From: Streptomyces gobiensis
GTDB taxonomy: Bacteria; Actinomycetota; Actinomycetes; Streptomycetales; Streptomycetaceae
Reading direction: 5' to 3'
Assembly: GCF_021216675.1 (NCBI RefSeq)
Contig: NZ_CP086120.1
Span: 248,001-312,000 of the forward strand
Length of the DNA: 64,000 nt
Below are positions 37,760 to 47,043 of the stretch, one piece after another. Position 1 is the first letter of the stretch, and each line of letters opens with the position of its first letter. Made by a program: the position numbers and the translations under genes. The notes under the pieces were generated by a model, which saw only the letters and a program-made list of their open reading frames with translations, was not told the DNA's origin and did no database searches.

Positions 37760-39370
37760 ATGAACACCCTGCAGAGCGTCCCCACCCTTGGGACGCACCC
37801 GGCTGCCGGTTTCAACCCTGGCCGTGCCGAGACAAGAGAGGTGCTCGCGAACGCGACATACGACCTCCTGGTCATCGGCGGCGGCATCCTGGGCACCTCG
37901 GTGGCCTGGCATGCGGCGCAGTCGGGGCTGCGGGTGGCGATGGTGGACGCCGGCGACTTCGCCGGTGCCACTTCGTCCGCGTCCTCGAAGCTGGTCCACG
38001 GCGGACTGCGCTATCTGCAGACCGGCTCGGTCAAGCTGGTCGCGGAGAACCACCACGAGCGGCGGGTGCTGGCCAAGGATGTGGCTCCGCACCTGGTCAA
38101 TCCGCTCACCTTCTATCTGCCGGTCTACAAGGGCGGCCCGCACGGCGCCGTCAAGCTGGGCGCGGGCGTCTTCGCCTACTCCGCGCTCTCCGCCTTCGGT
38201 GACGGTGTCGGCCGGGTGATATCCCCGGCCAAGGCCGCCGCCGACAACCCCGGGCTTCGCACCGAGAACCTCAAGGCGGTCGCGGTCTACGGCGACCACC
38301 AGATGAACGACTCCCGGGTCGCCGTCATGACGGTCCGGGCGGCCGTCGAGTCGGGCGCTGTGGTCCTCAATCACGCCGAGGTCACCGGGCTGCGCTTCAC
38401 CCATGGCCGGGTGACCGGTGCGGAGCTCAAGGACCGGCTGGACGGCACCGAGTTCGGGGTGAACGCCCGGCTGGTGCTCAACGCCACCGGGCCCTGGATC
38501 GACCACCTGCGGACGATGGAGTACGCGGGCGCCGCGCCCAGCATCCGGCTGTCCAAGGGTGCTCATGTGGTGCTCAAGCGCAAGGCGCCGTGGAAGGCCG
38601 CCATGGCCACCCCGGTCGACAAGTACCGCATCACGTTCGCCCTGCCGTGGGAGGACCAGCTCATGCTGGGCACCACGGACGAGGCGTACGAGGGCGACCC
38701 GGCCGACGTCCGCGCCACCGAGGCCGATATCCAGCAGATCCTGGAGGAGGCGGCCTTCTCGGTCCGTGACGAGCACCTCTCCCGTGATCTGATCACCTAT
38801 GCCTTCGCGGGCCTGCGGGTGCTGCCCGGCGGTCCGGGCGGCGTCGAGTCCGCCAAGCGCGAGACCGTCGTCACCGAGGGCCGGGGCGGCATGCTGTCGG
38901 TCGCGGGCGGCAAGTGGACCACGTACCGGCACATCGGCCGCACCGTCATGAACAAGCTCGCTCAGCTGCCCGGCGGGCCGCTGAACGAGGACATGGAGCC
39001 GATCTCGCAGCTGCCCCGCCGGGTGCCGCTGCCGGGCATCGCCAACCCCAACGCGGTCGCACACCGGCTGCTGGTGGACCGCGAGCCCAGTACCCGGCTC
39101 GACCCGCTGACCGCGCGGCATCTCGCCACCCACTACGGGGCGCTGTCCTTCGACATCGCCCGCCTGGTGAACGAGGACCCGTCGCTCGCTGAGCGGATCC
39201 ACCCGGACGGCCCGGAGATCTGGGCGCAGGTCGTCTACGCCCGGGACCACGAGTGGGCCCAGACCGTCGACGATGTGCTCCGCCGTCGCACCACGGTGAC
39301 CATCCGTGGCCTGGACACCCCGGAGGTGCAGGACCGGGTGGAGAAGCTGCTGGGCGATCGCCAGGCCTGA
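37760..39370 (+). CDS. glpD: Glycerol-3-phosphate dehydrogenase (FAD)
   Basis: 536 residues. It oxidises glycerol-3-phosphate to dihydroxyacetone phosphate and feeds electrons to the quinone pool at the membrane. The FAD-binding fold is LLVIGGGILGTSVAWHAA, followed by SSKLVHGGLRYLQ and LSVAGGKWTTYRHIG. The start is ATG 37760, five bases after glpK, so translation is coupled. It is the last gene of the glp operon and is followed by a strong hairpin. Confidence 0.96.
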   Translation: MNTLQSVPTLGTHPAAGFNPGRAETREVLANATYDLLVIGGGILGTSVAWHAAQSGLRVAMVDAGDFAGATSSASSKLVHGGLRYLQTGSVKLVAENHHERRVLAKDVAPHLVNPLTFYLPVYKGGPHGAVKLGAGVFAYSALSAFGDGVGRVISPAKAAADNPGLRTENLKAVAVYGDHQMNDSRVAVMTVRAAVESGAVVLNHAEVTGLRFTHGRVTGAELKDRLDGTEFGVNARLVLNATGPWIDHLRTMEYAGAAPSIRLSKGAHVVLKRKAPWKAAMATPVDKYRITFALPWEDQLMLGTTDEAYEGDPADVRATEADIQQILEEAAFSVRDEHLSRDLITYAFAGLRVLPGGPGGVESAKRETVVTEGRGGMLSVAGGKWTTYRHIGRTVMNKLAQLPGGPLNEDMEPISQLPRRVPLPGIANPNAVAHRLLVDREPSTRLDPLTARHLATHYGALSFDIARLVNEDPSLAERIHPDGPEIWAQVVYARDHEWAQTVDDVLRRRTTVTIRGLDTPEVQDRVEKLLGDRQA

Positions 39371-39387
39371 CCTGGTCCGGCGGTGCC

Positions 39388-39432
39388 GTACCCGTATGAC
39401 CGAGCGCGCACGCCGCTCGGTCATACGGGTAC
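39388..39432 (+). terminator. Terminator hairpin of the glp operon
   Basis: A perfect 19-bp stem, beginning GTACCCGTATGACCGAGCG (39388-39406) with its complement at 39414-39432 and a 7-nt loop. There is no T-run. A partial extra copy, TCATACGGGTA, follows at 39439-39449. Confidence 0.85.
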
Positions 39433-39449
39433 GCGCGTTCATACGGGTA

Positions 39450-39782
39450 ACGCACACCGGTACCGATGGTCACTGAGGTGTTTCAGCCAAGTTGCCCGCG
39501 CTGCCAGGCCAGTTGTGGTGACCAGCGGCGACGCCGCAATGCCCCAGCGGGGCGGGTACGGGAGTTATGTCACCCGGCGAAACATGGCTCGTCCCGCGGG
39601 TGACGCCCGGCCGAGCCGGGCGGATTCCGGCCCGCCAGCGGGGCGGGACCGACTCAGCAGGCTCATAGGCGTGCGAGGGCTGCGGCATGGGCACCGTCAC
39701 GCCGTAGGCTGGGCCCGCACGTACAACGAACGGCAGCCGGTGCGGAGTGGACGACTTCGTCCCGGCCGGAAGGAGGCACTGG
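39450..39782. other. Intergenic stretch before the PAC2 gene
   Basis: Past the glp terminator there is no supported gene until the PAC2 start. The ribosome site AAGGAGG is at about 39768. No clear promoter hexamers were recognised. Confidence 0.5.
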
Positions 39783-40823
39783 GTGATCGAGCTCGAGGGG
39801 GTTCCCGAGCTGGTCGACCCGGTTATGGTGGCCGCGTTCGAAGGCTGGAACGACGCCGGCGACGCCGCCTCCACCGCGGTCGGGCACTTGGACCGGGAAT
39901 GGAAGGGCGAGGTATTCGCGGCGCTGGACGCCGAGGATTACTACGACTTCCAGGTCAACCGGCCGCATGTGTGGCTGGACGGCGGGGTGCGGAAGATCAC
40001 CTGGCCGACGACCCGGCTGTCGGTGGTCCGGGTGGGCGGTGACAAGCCACGGGACCTGGTGCTGGTGCGCGGCATCGAGCCGAGCATGCGGTGGCGGTCG
40101 TTCTGCAATGAGCTGCTGGGCTTCGCCCATGAGCTGGGCGTGGAGATGGTCGTCGTGCTGGGCGCGCTGCTCGGCGACACCCCGCACACCCGTCCGGTAC
40201 CGGTCACCGGTGTCACCTCGGACGCGGACCTGGCGCGCACGCTCGACCTGGAGGAGTCCCGCTACGAGGGCCCCACGGGCATCGTCGGCATCCTGCAGGA
40301 GGCGTGCACCCACGCCGGCGTACCGGCCGTGAGCCTGTGGGCCGCAGTGCCGCACTATGTCTCGCAGCCGCCCAACCCCAAGGCCACTCTCGCCCTGCTG
40401 AACCGGCTGGAGGACCTGCTCGGTGTGCGGATCCCGCTGGGTGAGCTCCCGGAGGACGCCCGGGCCTGGCAGCTGGGCGTGGACCAGCTGGCGGCCGAGG
40501 ACAGTGAGGTGGCGGAGTACGTCCAGTCGCTGGAGGAGGCACGGGACACCGCGGAGCTGCCGGAGGCATCCGGCGAGGCGATCGCCAAGGAGTTTGAGCG
40601 CTATCTGCGGCGCCGCGACGGCCAGCCGGGCGGGCATGGCGGGCACGCCACGGACAGCGGGCTCGGTGGCGTCGGCGGTGCCGGTGACACGGGCTCGTAT
40701 CTGCGCGATACGGGCAGCGGCCGCACCCGGCCGCCGAAGCGGAAGCCCGGTGACACGGAAGAGCCGCCGGAGACATCCGGTTCAACGGAAGAACCGGACG
40801 ACTCCGACGGCTCGGAGAAGTAG
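39783..40823 (+). CDS. PAC2-family protein (proteasome assembly chaperone-like)
   Basis: 346 residues. The PAC2 fold is suggested by AAFEGWNDAGDAASTAVGHL, DFQVNRPHVWLDGG and GALLGDTPHTRPVPVTG, as in the actinobacterial PAC2/carboxylate-amine-ligase-adjacent family. The C-terminal 60 residues are disordered and Gly, Asp and Glu rich. The start is GTG 39783 with AAGGAGG upstream. In eukaryotes PAC2 assists 20S assembly; whether that applies here is unknown, but the proteasome genes are 22 kb away. Confidence 0.85.
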   Translation: MIELEGVPELVDPVMVAAFEGWNDAGDAASTAVGHLDREWKGEVFAALDAEDYYDFQVNRPHVWLDGGVRKITWPTTRLSVVRVGGDKPRDLVLVRGIEPSMRWRSFCNELLGFAHELGVEMVVVLGALLGDTPHTRPVPVTGVTSDADLARTLDLEESRYEGPTGIVGILQEACTHAGVPAVSLWAAVPHYVSQPPNPKATLALLNRLEDLLGVRIPLGELPEDARAWQLGVDQLAAEDSEVAEYVQSLEEARDTAELPEASGEAIAKEFERYLRRRDGQPGGHGGHATDSGLGGVGGAGDTGSYLRDTGSGRTRPPKRKPGDTEEPPETSGSTEEPDDSDGSEK

Positions 40824-40856
40824 CGCTGCAGAAAGAACGCCGCCGCGGCAAGACGT

Positions 40857-42086
40857 TCAGAGTGCGACACCCAGGAGGGCGTCCACGGCCCGGGAGACCA
40901 GGCCGGGGGCGCCCTCGTCCGTACCACCCGACGAGTGCTGGGTGGCGGCCCAGCGGTCGACCGCGGCCAGCGCGGCGGGGGTGTCGAGATCGTTGGCGAG
41001 CGCCGCGCGGATCTCCTCGACCAGCGCGTCGGCGCCGGGACCGTCGGGGCGGGAGACGGCGGCGCGCCAGCGGCCCAGCCGGGCGGTGGCCTCTTCGAGT
41101 ACCGCGTCGGTGTACTCCCAGTCCGCGCGGTAGTGGCGGGCCAGCAACGTGAGCCGGATGGCGGCCGGGTCGACCCCGTCCCGGCGCAGGGCGGAGACAA
41201 AGACCAGGTTGCCCTTGGACTTCGACATCTTCTCGCCGTTCAGGGCGACCATACCGGCGTGCACATACGTCTTCGCGAACGGGTAGTCGCCAGTGAGCGC
41301 TTGGGCGTGCGAGGCGCCCATCTCATGGTGCGGAAAGGCGAGATCGGAGCCGCCACCCTGAACGTCGAAGCCCATACCGAGATATTGGAGGGCGATGGCG
41401 ACGCACTCGATGTGCCAGCCGGGCCGGCCGGGCCCGAGTGAGGCGCCGTCCCAGCGCGGTTCACCGTCGCGGGCGGCCATCCACAGCATCGGGTCCAGCG
41501 GGTTCTTCTTCCCCGGGCGGTCCGGGTCCCCGCCGCGCTCGGCGGAGAGCAGCCGCATGGCCTCGGCGTCCAGCCCGGAGACCTCACCGAAGTGCGGGTC
41601 GGCTTCGACGGAGAAGTAGATGTCGCCCTCAAGCTCATAGGCGGCACCGGCGTCACGCAGTCGCTCAACGAGGGGGATAATCCTGGGTATTGACTCCACG
41701 GCGCCGATGAACTGCCTCGGGGGGAGCATCCGCAGGGCGGTCATGTCCTCCCGGAAGAGCGCGGTCTCGCGCTCGGCCAGCTCGGTCCAGTCCTGCCCGG
41801 TGGCGCCGGCCCGCTCCAGGAGGGGGTCGTCGATGTCGGTGACGTTCTGTACGTAGTGGACCTGCCGCTTCGTGTCGAGCCATACGCGCTGCACGAGGTC
41901 GAACGCGTTGTACGTCGCCGCGTGCCCCAGATGGGTGGCGTCGTAAGGCGTGATGCCACAGACGTAGATACGGGCGACGGGACCGGGGGCGAGGGTTACC
42001 CGTCCGCCGGTCGCGGTGTCGTGGATCCTGAGGTCGCGGCCCTTGCCAGGCAGGGCGGGGACCTCGGAAGCGGGCCAGGCATGCAT
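40857..42086 (-). CDS. mshC: Cysteine:1D-myo-inosityl glucosaminide ligase
   Basis: 409 residues. It uses ATP to join cysteine to GlcN-Ins in mycothiol synthesis. It is a cysteinyl-tRNA synthetase relative: [19 protein letters not shown] holds the HIGH-like motif, KMSKSKGN the KMSKS motif, and the zinc Cys lie in YVCGIT and [10 protein letters not shown]. It ends soon after the catalytic core and lacks the anticodon-binding domain, as MshC does. The start is ATG 42086 ([19 protein letters not shown], typical of MshC). Confidence 0.95.
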   Translation of the reverse strand: MHAWPASEVPALPGKGRDLRIHDTATGGRVTLAPGPVARIYVCGITPYDATHLGHAATYNAFDLVQRVWLDTKRQVHYVQNVTDIDDPLLERAGATGQDWTELAERETALFREDMTALRMLPPRQFIGAVESIPRIIPLVERLRDAGAAYELEGDIYFSVEADPHFGEVSGLDAEAMRLLSAERGGDPDRPGKKNPLDPMLWMAARDGEPRWDGASLGPGRPGWHIECVAIALQYLGMGFDVQGGGSDLAFPHHEMGASHAQALTGDYPFAKTYVHAGMVALNGEKMSKSKGNLVFVSALRRDGVDPAAIRLTLLARHYRADWEYTDAVLEEATARLGRWRAAVSRPDGPGADALVEEIRAALANDLDTPAALAAVDRWAATQHSSGGTDEGAPGLVSRAVDALLGVAL

Positions 42087-42597
42087 GGACACGAGCCTAA
42101 CCGGACGGTTGTTCTTGAAACGAACGGCACCTGCGCAGATGGCCGAAACCGTGCGCACGGAAGCCGGCTCCGCCGCGCGGCGGGGCTCCGCCCCCAGGGC
42201 CCCGGGGATCGCCGCTGCGGCTCTGCCGCGTGGCGGGGCTTCGCCCGGCTGCGGGGTGCTGTGGGTGGGGGTTCCCCAATTCCCGCCCCTTCCCGGCTGT
42301 GCCGATATGCGGCTCAGCCGCGTGGCGGGGCATCGCCCGGCTGCGGGCGTGCCGTGGGTGGGTGTCCCCGTGTCCCGCCCCTTCCCGGAAACCGGGGCTC
42401 CGCCCCGGGGCCCCCGGGGTTGGCCGGTGCGGGCCGGTGGCCGGGTGTTGTGCCCACCCTCCCCCATAGCCTTAAGGGCATGGGGGGACCCCCATCGCCC
42501 CTCGGGCGGAACGACTGCCCACAACACGGGTGGGGGTCTGGGGGCGTAAGCCCACAGTTTCGGGAAGGGGTGGGTCAGGGGGATTCCCCCCGGGCAC
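42087..42597. repeat. Intergenic region with a 92-bp tandem repeat and GC-rich hairpins
   Basis: No gene is supported here. GCCGCGTGGCGGGG occurs at 42225 and 42317, and TCCCGCCCCTTCCCGG at 42281 and 42373, so a unit of 92 bases is repeated about twice (near 42212-42395). GGGGCTCCGCCCC-type hairpins flank it (near 42182 and 42394). A further dyad around 42445-42540 contains GGTGTTGTG and CCCACAACACGGG. These look like dispersed Streptomyces intergenic repeats. Confidence 0.75.
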
Positions 42598-43455
42598 CTA
42601 CACCGGTGGCCAGGGGATGGCGGGCCAGTCGCCGCTGGGCAGGGGGTGGCGTCCGGTGTGCAGCAGGGCGTCGGTTCGCTTGCGCAGCGCGTCCAGCTCG
42701 GCCGGGGTGATCAGCTCGGCCAGCCGGGTGGCCAGCGGCCGCCCCCCGGAGAGTTCGTCGGCCAGCGCGCGCAGCGACGCCAGCGCCTCGGCGGGCAAGG
42801 GCTCGCCGGACCACCCCCACAGCAGGGTGCGCAGCTTGTCGTCGGTGTGGAAGGTGACCCCGTGATCGATGGCGAACAGCCGGCCGTCCGGCAGCGGCAG
42901 CAGATGGCCGCCCTTGCGGTCGGCATTGTTGATCACCGCGTCCAGCACGGCGAGCCGGCGCAGCCGCTCATCATCGGCGTGCACCAGCAGCGCGGTGCGG
43001 CCTTGGCCCACGTCCGCGAGGCCCACAGCTTTCCAGCCCGGCTCGGGCTCCTCGCTGTCCACCAGCGCGAGGAGCTCCTCCGCCGCCAGCGGCTCCGCCT
43101 CCGCCGTGTCCGGGGCGGGCCCGACCCACTGCTGGCACATGCCTTCGCCATAGGGCCCGTCCCGCAGGACCGTGGGCGGCACCAAGTCCCAGCCCAGCGC
43201 CCGGCAGACCTCGTACGTGGCCACCTCGCGCTGGGCGAGGGTGCCGTCGGGGAAGTCCCACAGCGGGCGTTCCCCCGCGACTGGTTTGTAGACACAGGGC
43301 GTGTTCTGGCCGTCGGCGGCGACCGTGCCGTAGAGCACCGCGTTGGACGCCTCCCGGATGCGCCCGCGCACCGTCAGCTCGCCGCTGGCCAGCAGCGTGG
43401 CCAGGGCTTCCGGGGTCACGCCGCCCCGCGGCGGTATCCGTTCTGGCGCGGACAT
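42598..43455 (-). CDS. SCO1664-family protein, PI3/4-kinase-like fold
   Basis: 285 residues. The segment [20 protein letters not shown] followed by [10 protein letters not shown] resembles the catalytic loop and metal-binding Asp of phosphatidylinositol 3/4-kinase and HipA-like enzymes, and [20 protein letters not shown] is the nucleotide-binding part. Activity is unproven. The first 40 bases overlap the end of the DUF3090 gene. The order with DUF3090 and a histidine phosphatase is conserved in actinobacteria. Confidence 0.85.
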   Translation of the reverse strand: MSAPERIPPRGGVTPEALATLLASGELTVRGRIREASNAVLYGTVAADGQNTPCVYKPVAGERPLWDFPDGTLAQREVATYEVCRALGWDLVPPTVLRDGPYGEGMCQQWVGPAPDTAEAEPLAAEELLALVDSEEPEPGWKAVGLADVGQGRTALLVHADDERLRRLAVLDAVINNADRKGGHLLPLPDGRLFAIDHGVTFHTDDKLRTLLWGWSGEPLPAEALASLRALADELSGGRPLATRLAELITPAELDALRKRTDALLHTGRHPLPSGDWPAIPWPPV

Positions 43456-44009
43456 ACGTGTCCTTCCGGATCAAGCGGCAGACTGCACAGCGGGCAGGGC
43501 GGACGGCCCGCGTTGACGACCTCCATGGCGCGCTTGGCGAAGGCCCGCGCCATGGCCCCGCTGAGCCGTACCCGGAGCATGGGCGGGCCGTTCTCGTCGT
43601 CCTGGAGCAGCCGCTCCTCGGCCTCGGCGAGGTCCTCTTCGGAGTCGGCCTCCAATTCAACCAGGGCCTGCGCCTCAACGACCATCCGCTCGCTCTCCCC
43701 GTCCCAGGCGAGCGCCATGGTGCCAACCCGGAATTCTTCCTCAACGGGCGACTCCAGCGGCTCGGTGTCGGAGACCTCGGACGGCGCTACGGCCGGGACG
43801 GGCGCGCTGCCGCCGCTGCGCCGTACGACCTCGTCAAGGAGCTCATCGATCCGCTCGGCCAGCGCTTCGACCTGGGCCTTCTCCAGGGCGACGCTGGTGG
43901 TACGGCTGCCTGCGGACGCCTGCAGGAAGAAGGTGCGCCGTCCGGGCAGCCCGACCGTACCGGCGACAAATCGGTCCGGGGGGTCGTAGAGGAACACCTG
44001 ACGGGACAC
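43416..44009 (-). CDS. DUF3090-family protein with C-terminal zinc ribbon
   Basis: 197 residues. N-terminus SRQVFLYDPPDRFVAGTVG and FFLQASAGSRTTSVALEKAQ are typical of the DUF3090 family. The C-terminus [15 protein letters not shown] gives a zinc knuckle. The start is GTG 44009 with GGAG five bases upstream; an in-frame start at 44069 has no ribosome site. It overlaps the SCO1664-family gene by 40 bases, so the two are translationally linked. The function is unknown. Confidence 0.88.
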   Translation of the reverse strand: MSRQVFLYDPPDRFVAGTVGLPGRRTFFLQASAGSRTTSVALEKAQVEALAERIDELLDEVVRRSGGSAPVPAVAPSEVSDTEPLESPVEEEFRVGTMALAWDGESERMVVEAQALVELEADSEEDLAEAEERLLQDDENGPPMLRVRLSGAMARAFAKRAMEVVNAGRPPCPLCSLPLDPEGHVCPRQNGYRRGAA

Positions 44010-44074
44010 GTCCGCTCCAACGGATTCGACTACTGGGGTCACTGGCACCCTACTGCCCGTACTGATCAACGCGC

Positions 44075-44776
44075 TTACGCACCGCCCCCGACAGCGGCGT
44101 CCGCCGGGTTTCCCTCCCGCCCGCCGGGGGACGTGGAATCCTCACGCGGGGCCAGCGACCCGAGTGCCCCGGTCTCGCCGAGCCGCAGCAGAAAGGGCCG
44201 CAGCGGGGTGTAGCGGATCACGGTGACGGTGCCGGGTGCGACGGAGATCCGCTGGAACAGGTCCAGATGCATACCGAGGGCGTCGGCAACGATCGACTTG
44301 ATGATGTCGCCGTGCGAGCACATCAGATAGAACGCGTCCGCCCCGTGCTCCGCCTCAACGCGGATGTTCCAGTCCCGTACGGCCTCAACGGCGCGCTGCT
44401 GCATGGCGCGCATCGACTCACCGCCGGGGAAGACGGCGGCGCTGGGATGCTGCTGAACGGTGGCCATCAGCGGTTCATCCGCGAGTTCGGCGAGCTTACG
44501 GCCCGTCCAGTCGCCGTAGTCGCACTCGCCGATGCGCTCATCGGCGGTGATCTTCAGCTCCGGCCGCTGTGCTGCCAGCGGTTCAAGGGTCTCCCGGCAG
44601 CGCCGCAGTGGGCTGTGTACAGCGGCGGCCAGCGGGAGTCCGGCGAACCGTTCAGGCAGGGCGGCGGCCTGTGCGACGCCCCGGTCGTCCAGCGCGACGC
44701 CGGGCGTACGGCCCGCGAGCACTCCGGAGGTGTTGGCGGTGGACCGGCCATGGCGCACAAGCAGCAGCGTGGGCAT
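44075..44776 (-). CDS. Histidine phosphatase (phosphoglycerate mutase-like)
   Basis: 233 residues. The catalytic LLLVRHGRSTAN (His8-Gly), CDYGDWTGRKLAEL (acid/base Glu just before, in RIGECDYG), and the second catalytic His in LMCSHGDII are all present. It belongs to the MSMEG_4193 type found next to DUF3090 genes. The substrate is not known. The start is ATG 44776. It is 65 bases upstream of the DUF3090 gene on the same strand. Confidence 0.9.
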   Translation of the reverse strand: MPTLLLVRHGRSTANTSGVLAGRTPGVALDDRGVAQAAALPERFAGLPLAAAVHSPLRRCRETLEPLAAQRPELKITADERIGECDYGDWTGRKLAELADEPLMATVQQHPSAAVFPGGESMRAMQQRAVEAVRDWNIRVEAEHGADAFYLMCSHGDIIKSIVADALGMHLDLFQRISVAPGTVTVIRYTPLRPFLLRLGETGALGSLAPREDSTSPGGREGNPADAAVGGGA

Positions 44777-44839
44777 GCCAGCCAGCGTAAGGCAGGCCGG
44801 GCGTAACCCCTCGGGGCCGGTGGGCGTTGTGCTGAATGA

Positions 44840-44879
44840 CGGCCGTGGCGGGGAAGACCCCGAGCCCCCACCACGGCCG
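44840..44879 (-). terminator. Nested hairpin after the LLM oxidoreductase gene
   Basis: Outer stem CGGCCGTGG/CCACGGCCG (44840-44848, 44871-44879) and inner stem CGGGG/CCCCG around AAGA. It lies 25 bases after the oxidoreductase stop codon and before the histidine phosphatase start. Confidence 0.65.
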
Positions 44880-44904
44880 CAGAACGCGTAGAGAGGGGCG
44901 GGGG

Positions 44905-45954
44905 TTACGCCAGCCCGGCCCGTTCCATGGCCTCGACCGCCGCCCGCAGCGAGGCGATCCGCTCGTCCAGGGTGAAGCCCGCGGGTGCCAGCGAGAGCGT
45001 GGTCACCCCGGCTTCGGCGTAGGCCCGCATCCGGTCGGCGATCCGGTCGACGGGGCCGAGCAGGGTGGTGGAGTCGATGAGCTGCCGGGGCACGGCCGCG
45101 GCGGCGCCCTCCTTGTCGCCGGCCAGGTACTTGTCCTGGATCTCGGCGGCCTCCTTCTCGTAACCCATGCGCTGGGCGAGCCTGTTGTAGAAGTTCTGCT
45201 TACGGCTGCCCATGCCCCCCACATAGAGCGCGGTGTACGGGCGGAACTGGTCGGCCAGCGCGTCCACATCATCGCCGACCGCCATCGGCACGGTCGGGCA
45301 GACATCGAAGTCCGCAAGGTCCTTGCCCGCCTTCTCGCATCCGGCACGCAGCGAGCCGAGGGTCGTCTCCTCGGCGTGCTCAGGCGCGAAGAAGATCAGC
45401 AGGGCGCCATCGGCGATCTCACCGGTCTGCTCCAGGTTCTTCGGGCCGATGGCGGCGATGTAGAGCGGAATGTGCTCGCGTACCGGGTGGACGGTGAGCT
45501 TGATGGGCTTGCCCGGGCCGTCCGGCAGCGGCAGGGTCCAGTGCTCACCGGAGTGGGTCAGCCGCTCGCGGGACATCGCCTTGCGGACAATCTCGACGTA
45601 TTCGCGGGTGCGGGCGAGCGGCTTGTCGAACTTCACGCCGTACCAGCCCTCGGAGACCTGCGGACCGGAGACGCCCAGGCCCAGCCGAAAGCGTCCGCCG
45701 GAGAGCGAGTCGAGGGTGGCCGCGGTCATGGCGGTCATGGCGGGCGTACGGGCCGGGATCTGGAAGATGCCGGAGCCGACGTCGATCCGCTCGGTCTGGG
45801 CCGCCACCCAGGAGAGCACTGTGGGCGCATCGGAGCCATAGGCCTCAGCGGCCCAGCAGACCGCGTAGCCGAGGCGGTCAGCCTCCTGCGCGACCGCGAG
45901 ATTGTCCTGGTCCATCCCGGCGCCCCAGTAACCGAGGTTGATCCCGAGTCGCAT
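44905..45954 (-). CDS. LLM-class F420-dependent oxidoreductase
   Basis: 349 residues. Luciferase-like barrel: MRLGINLGYWGAGM, CWAAEAYGSDAPTVLSW, TLDSLSGGRFRLGLGVSGPQ, and IYIA-type strands (PLYIAAIGPKNLEQTGEIAD). Actinobacterial members of this type use cofactor F420. The substrate is unknown. The start is ATG 45954; the gene is divergent from an aldo/keto reductase with 75 bases between. Confidence 0.9.
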   Translation of the reverse strand: MRLGINLGYWGAGMDQDNLAVAQEADRLGYAVCWAAEAYGSDAPTVLSWVAAQTERIDVGSGIFQIPARTPAMTAMTAATLDSLSGGRFRLGLGVSGPQVSEGWYGVKFDKPLARTREYVEIVRKAMSRERLTHSGEHWTLPLPDGPGKPIKLTVHPVREHIPLYIAAIGPKNLEQTGEIADGALLIFFAPEHAEETTLGSLRAGCEKAGKDLADFDVCPTVPMAVGDDVDALADQFRPYTALYVGGMGSRKQNFYNRLAQRMGYEKEAAEIQDKYLAGDKEGAAAAVPRQLIDSTTLLGPVDRIADRMRAYAEAGVTTLSLAPAGFTLDERIASLRAAVEAMERAGLA

Positions 45955-46029
45955 CGCGCTCTCCTTACTGATCAGTAACGTAACTGTCCCCCGGACTCTA
46001 GCGCGCCCCCGGAAGTAGTCTCAACGCCC

Positions 46030-47043
46030 ATGGAGCCACGGCACCTGGGCCACACGGGCCTGCGCGTATCCCGGATCGGACTGGGCACCCTCACCTGGGC
46101 GCGGGACACCGGGGAGCACGGCTTCATGGAACAGCACGCCGAGCAGCACGCCGCCGACCTGCTGAAGACGTTCTGGGAAGCGGGCGGCACCCTGGTGGAC
46201 ACCGCCGATGTCTACGCGGACGGCGGTGCGGAATATCTTCTGGGGCGGCTGCTGGACGGTCTGGTGCCCAGGCGGGAGCTGGTGATCGCGACCAAGGCGG
46301 GCAGCGTGCCGGACCCGTACCGGCGCTTCGACGGCTCGCGCGGGCACCTGCTCGCGGCGCTGGATGCCTCACTGCAGCGGCTCGGCACCGACTATGTCGA
46401 CCTCTGGCAGGTCCACGCCTTCGACCCGCGGACGCCGCTGGAGGAGACGCTGCAGACGCTGGATATCGCGGTGAGCAGCGGCCGTGCCCGCTATGCCGGG
46501 GTCTCCAACTTCTGCGGCTGGCAGCTCGCCAAGGCCGCCACCTGGCAGCTCGCCGCACCGGGAACACGTACCCGGCTGGCGAGCACACAGATGGAGTATT
46601 CGCTGCTCCAGCGGGGCGTGGAGCGGGAAGTGCTGCCCGCCGCGCTCGATCTGGGGGTCGGGCTGCTGCCGTCCTCACCGCTGGGTCGCGGGGTGCTGAC
46701 CGGGAAGTACCGGAGCGGGGCGAGCCCGGTGGGCTCACGGGGCGCCTCGGAGCGGCTGGCGGCTTTTGTGGCGCCGTATCTCGACGAGGCGGCGGGACGG
46801 ATCGTGGACGCGGTCGCCATAGCGGCCGACGGGCTGGCGGTCACCCCGCTCCAGGTGGCCCTGGCATGGGTGCGTGACCGGCCGGGAGTGGCCGCGCCGA
46901 TCGTTGGCGCGCGGACATCACAGCAGCTCACAGAGGCTTTGTCGGTGGAAGCCCTTACTCTTCCTGATGAGATCAACCAGGCGCTGGACGATGTGTCCGC
47001 CCCGGTGCACCACTATCCCGATCAGGACTGGAGCGCGCTGTGA
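46030..47043 (+). CDS. Aldo/keto reductase
   Basis: 337 residues. The catalytic tetrad is visible: Asp in LVDTADVYADG, Tyr of the same segment, Lys in LVIATKAGS, and His in LWQVHAFD. NADPH-binding elements are near the C-terminus (VGARTSQQLTEAL). The start is ATG 46030. The stop overlaps the start of the next gene by 4 bases (GTGA), so the two are coupled. The substrate is unknown. Confidence 0.92.
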   Translation: MEPRHLGHTGLRVSRIGLGTLTWARDTGEHGFMEQHAEQHAADLLKTFWEAGGTLVDTADVYADGGAEYLLGRLLDGLVPRRELVIATKAGSVPDPYRRFDGSRGHLLAALDASLQRLGTDYVDLWQVHAFDPRTPLEETLQTLDIAVSSGRARYAGVSNFCGWQLAKAATWQLAAPGTRTRLASTQMEYSLLQRGVEREVLPAALDLGVGLLPSSPLGRGVLTGKYRSGASPVGSRGASERLAAFVAPYLDEAAGRIVDAVAIAADGLAVTPLQVALAWVRDRPGVAAPIVGARTSQQLTEALSVEALTLPDEINQALDDVSAPVHHYPDQDWSAL

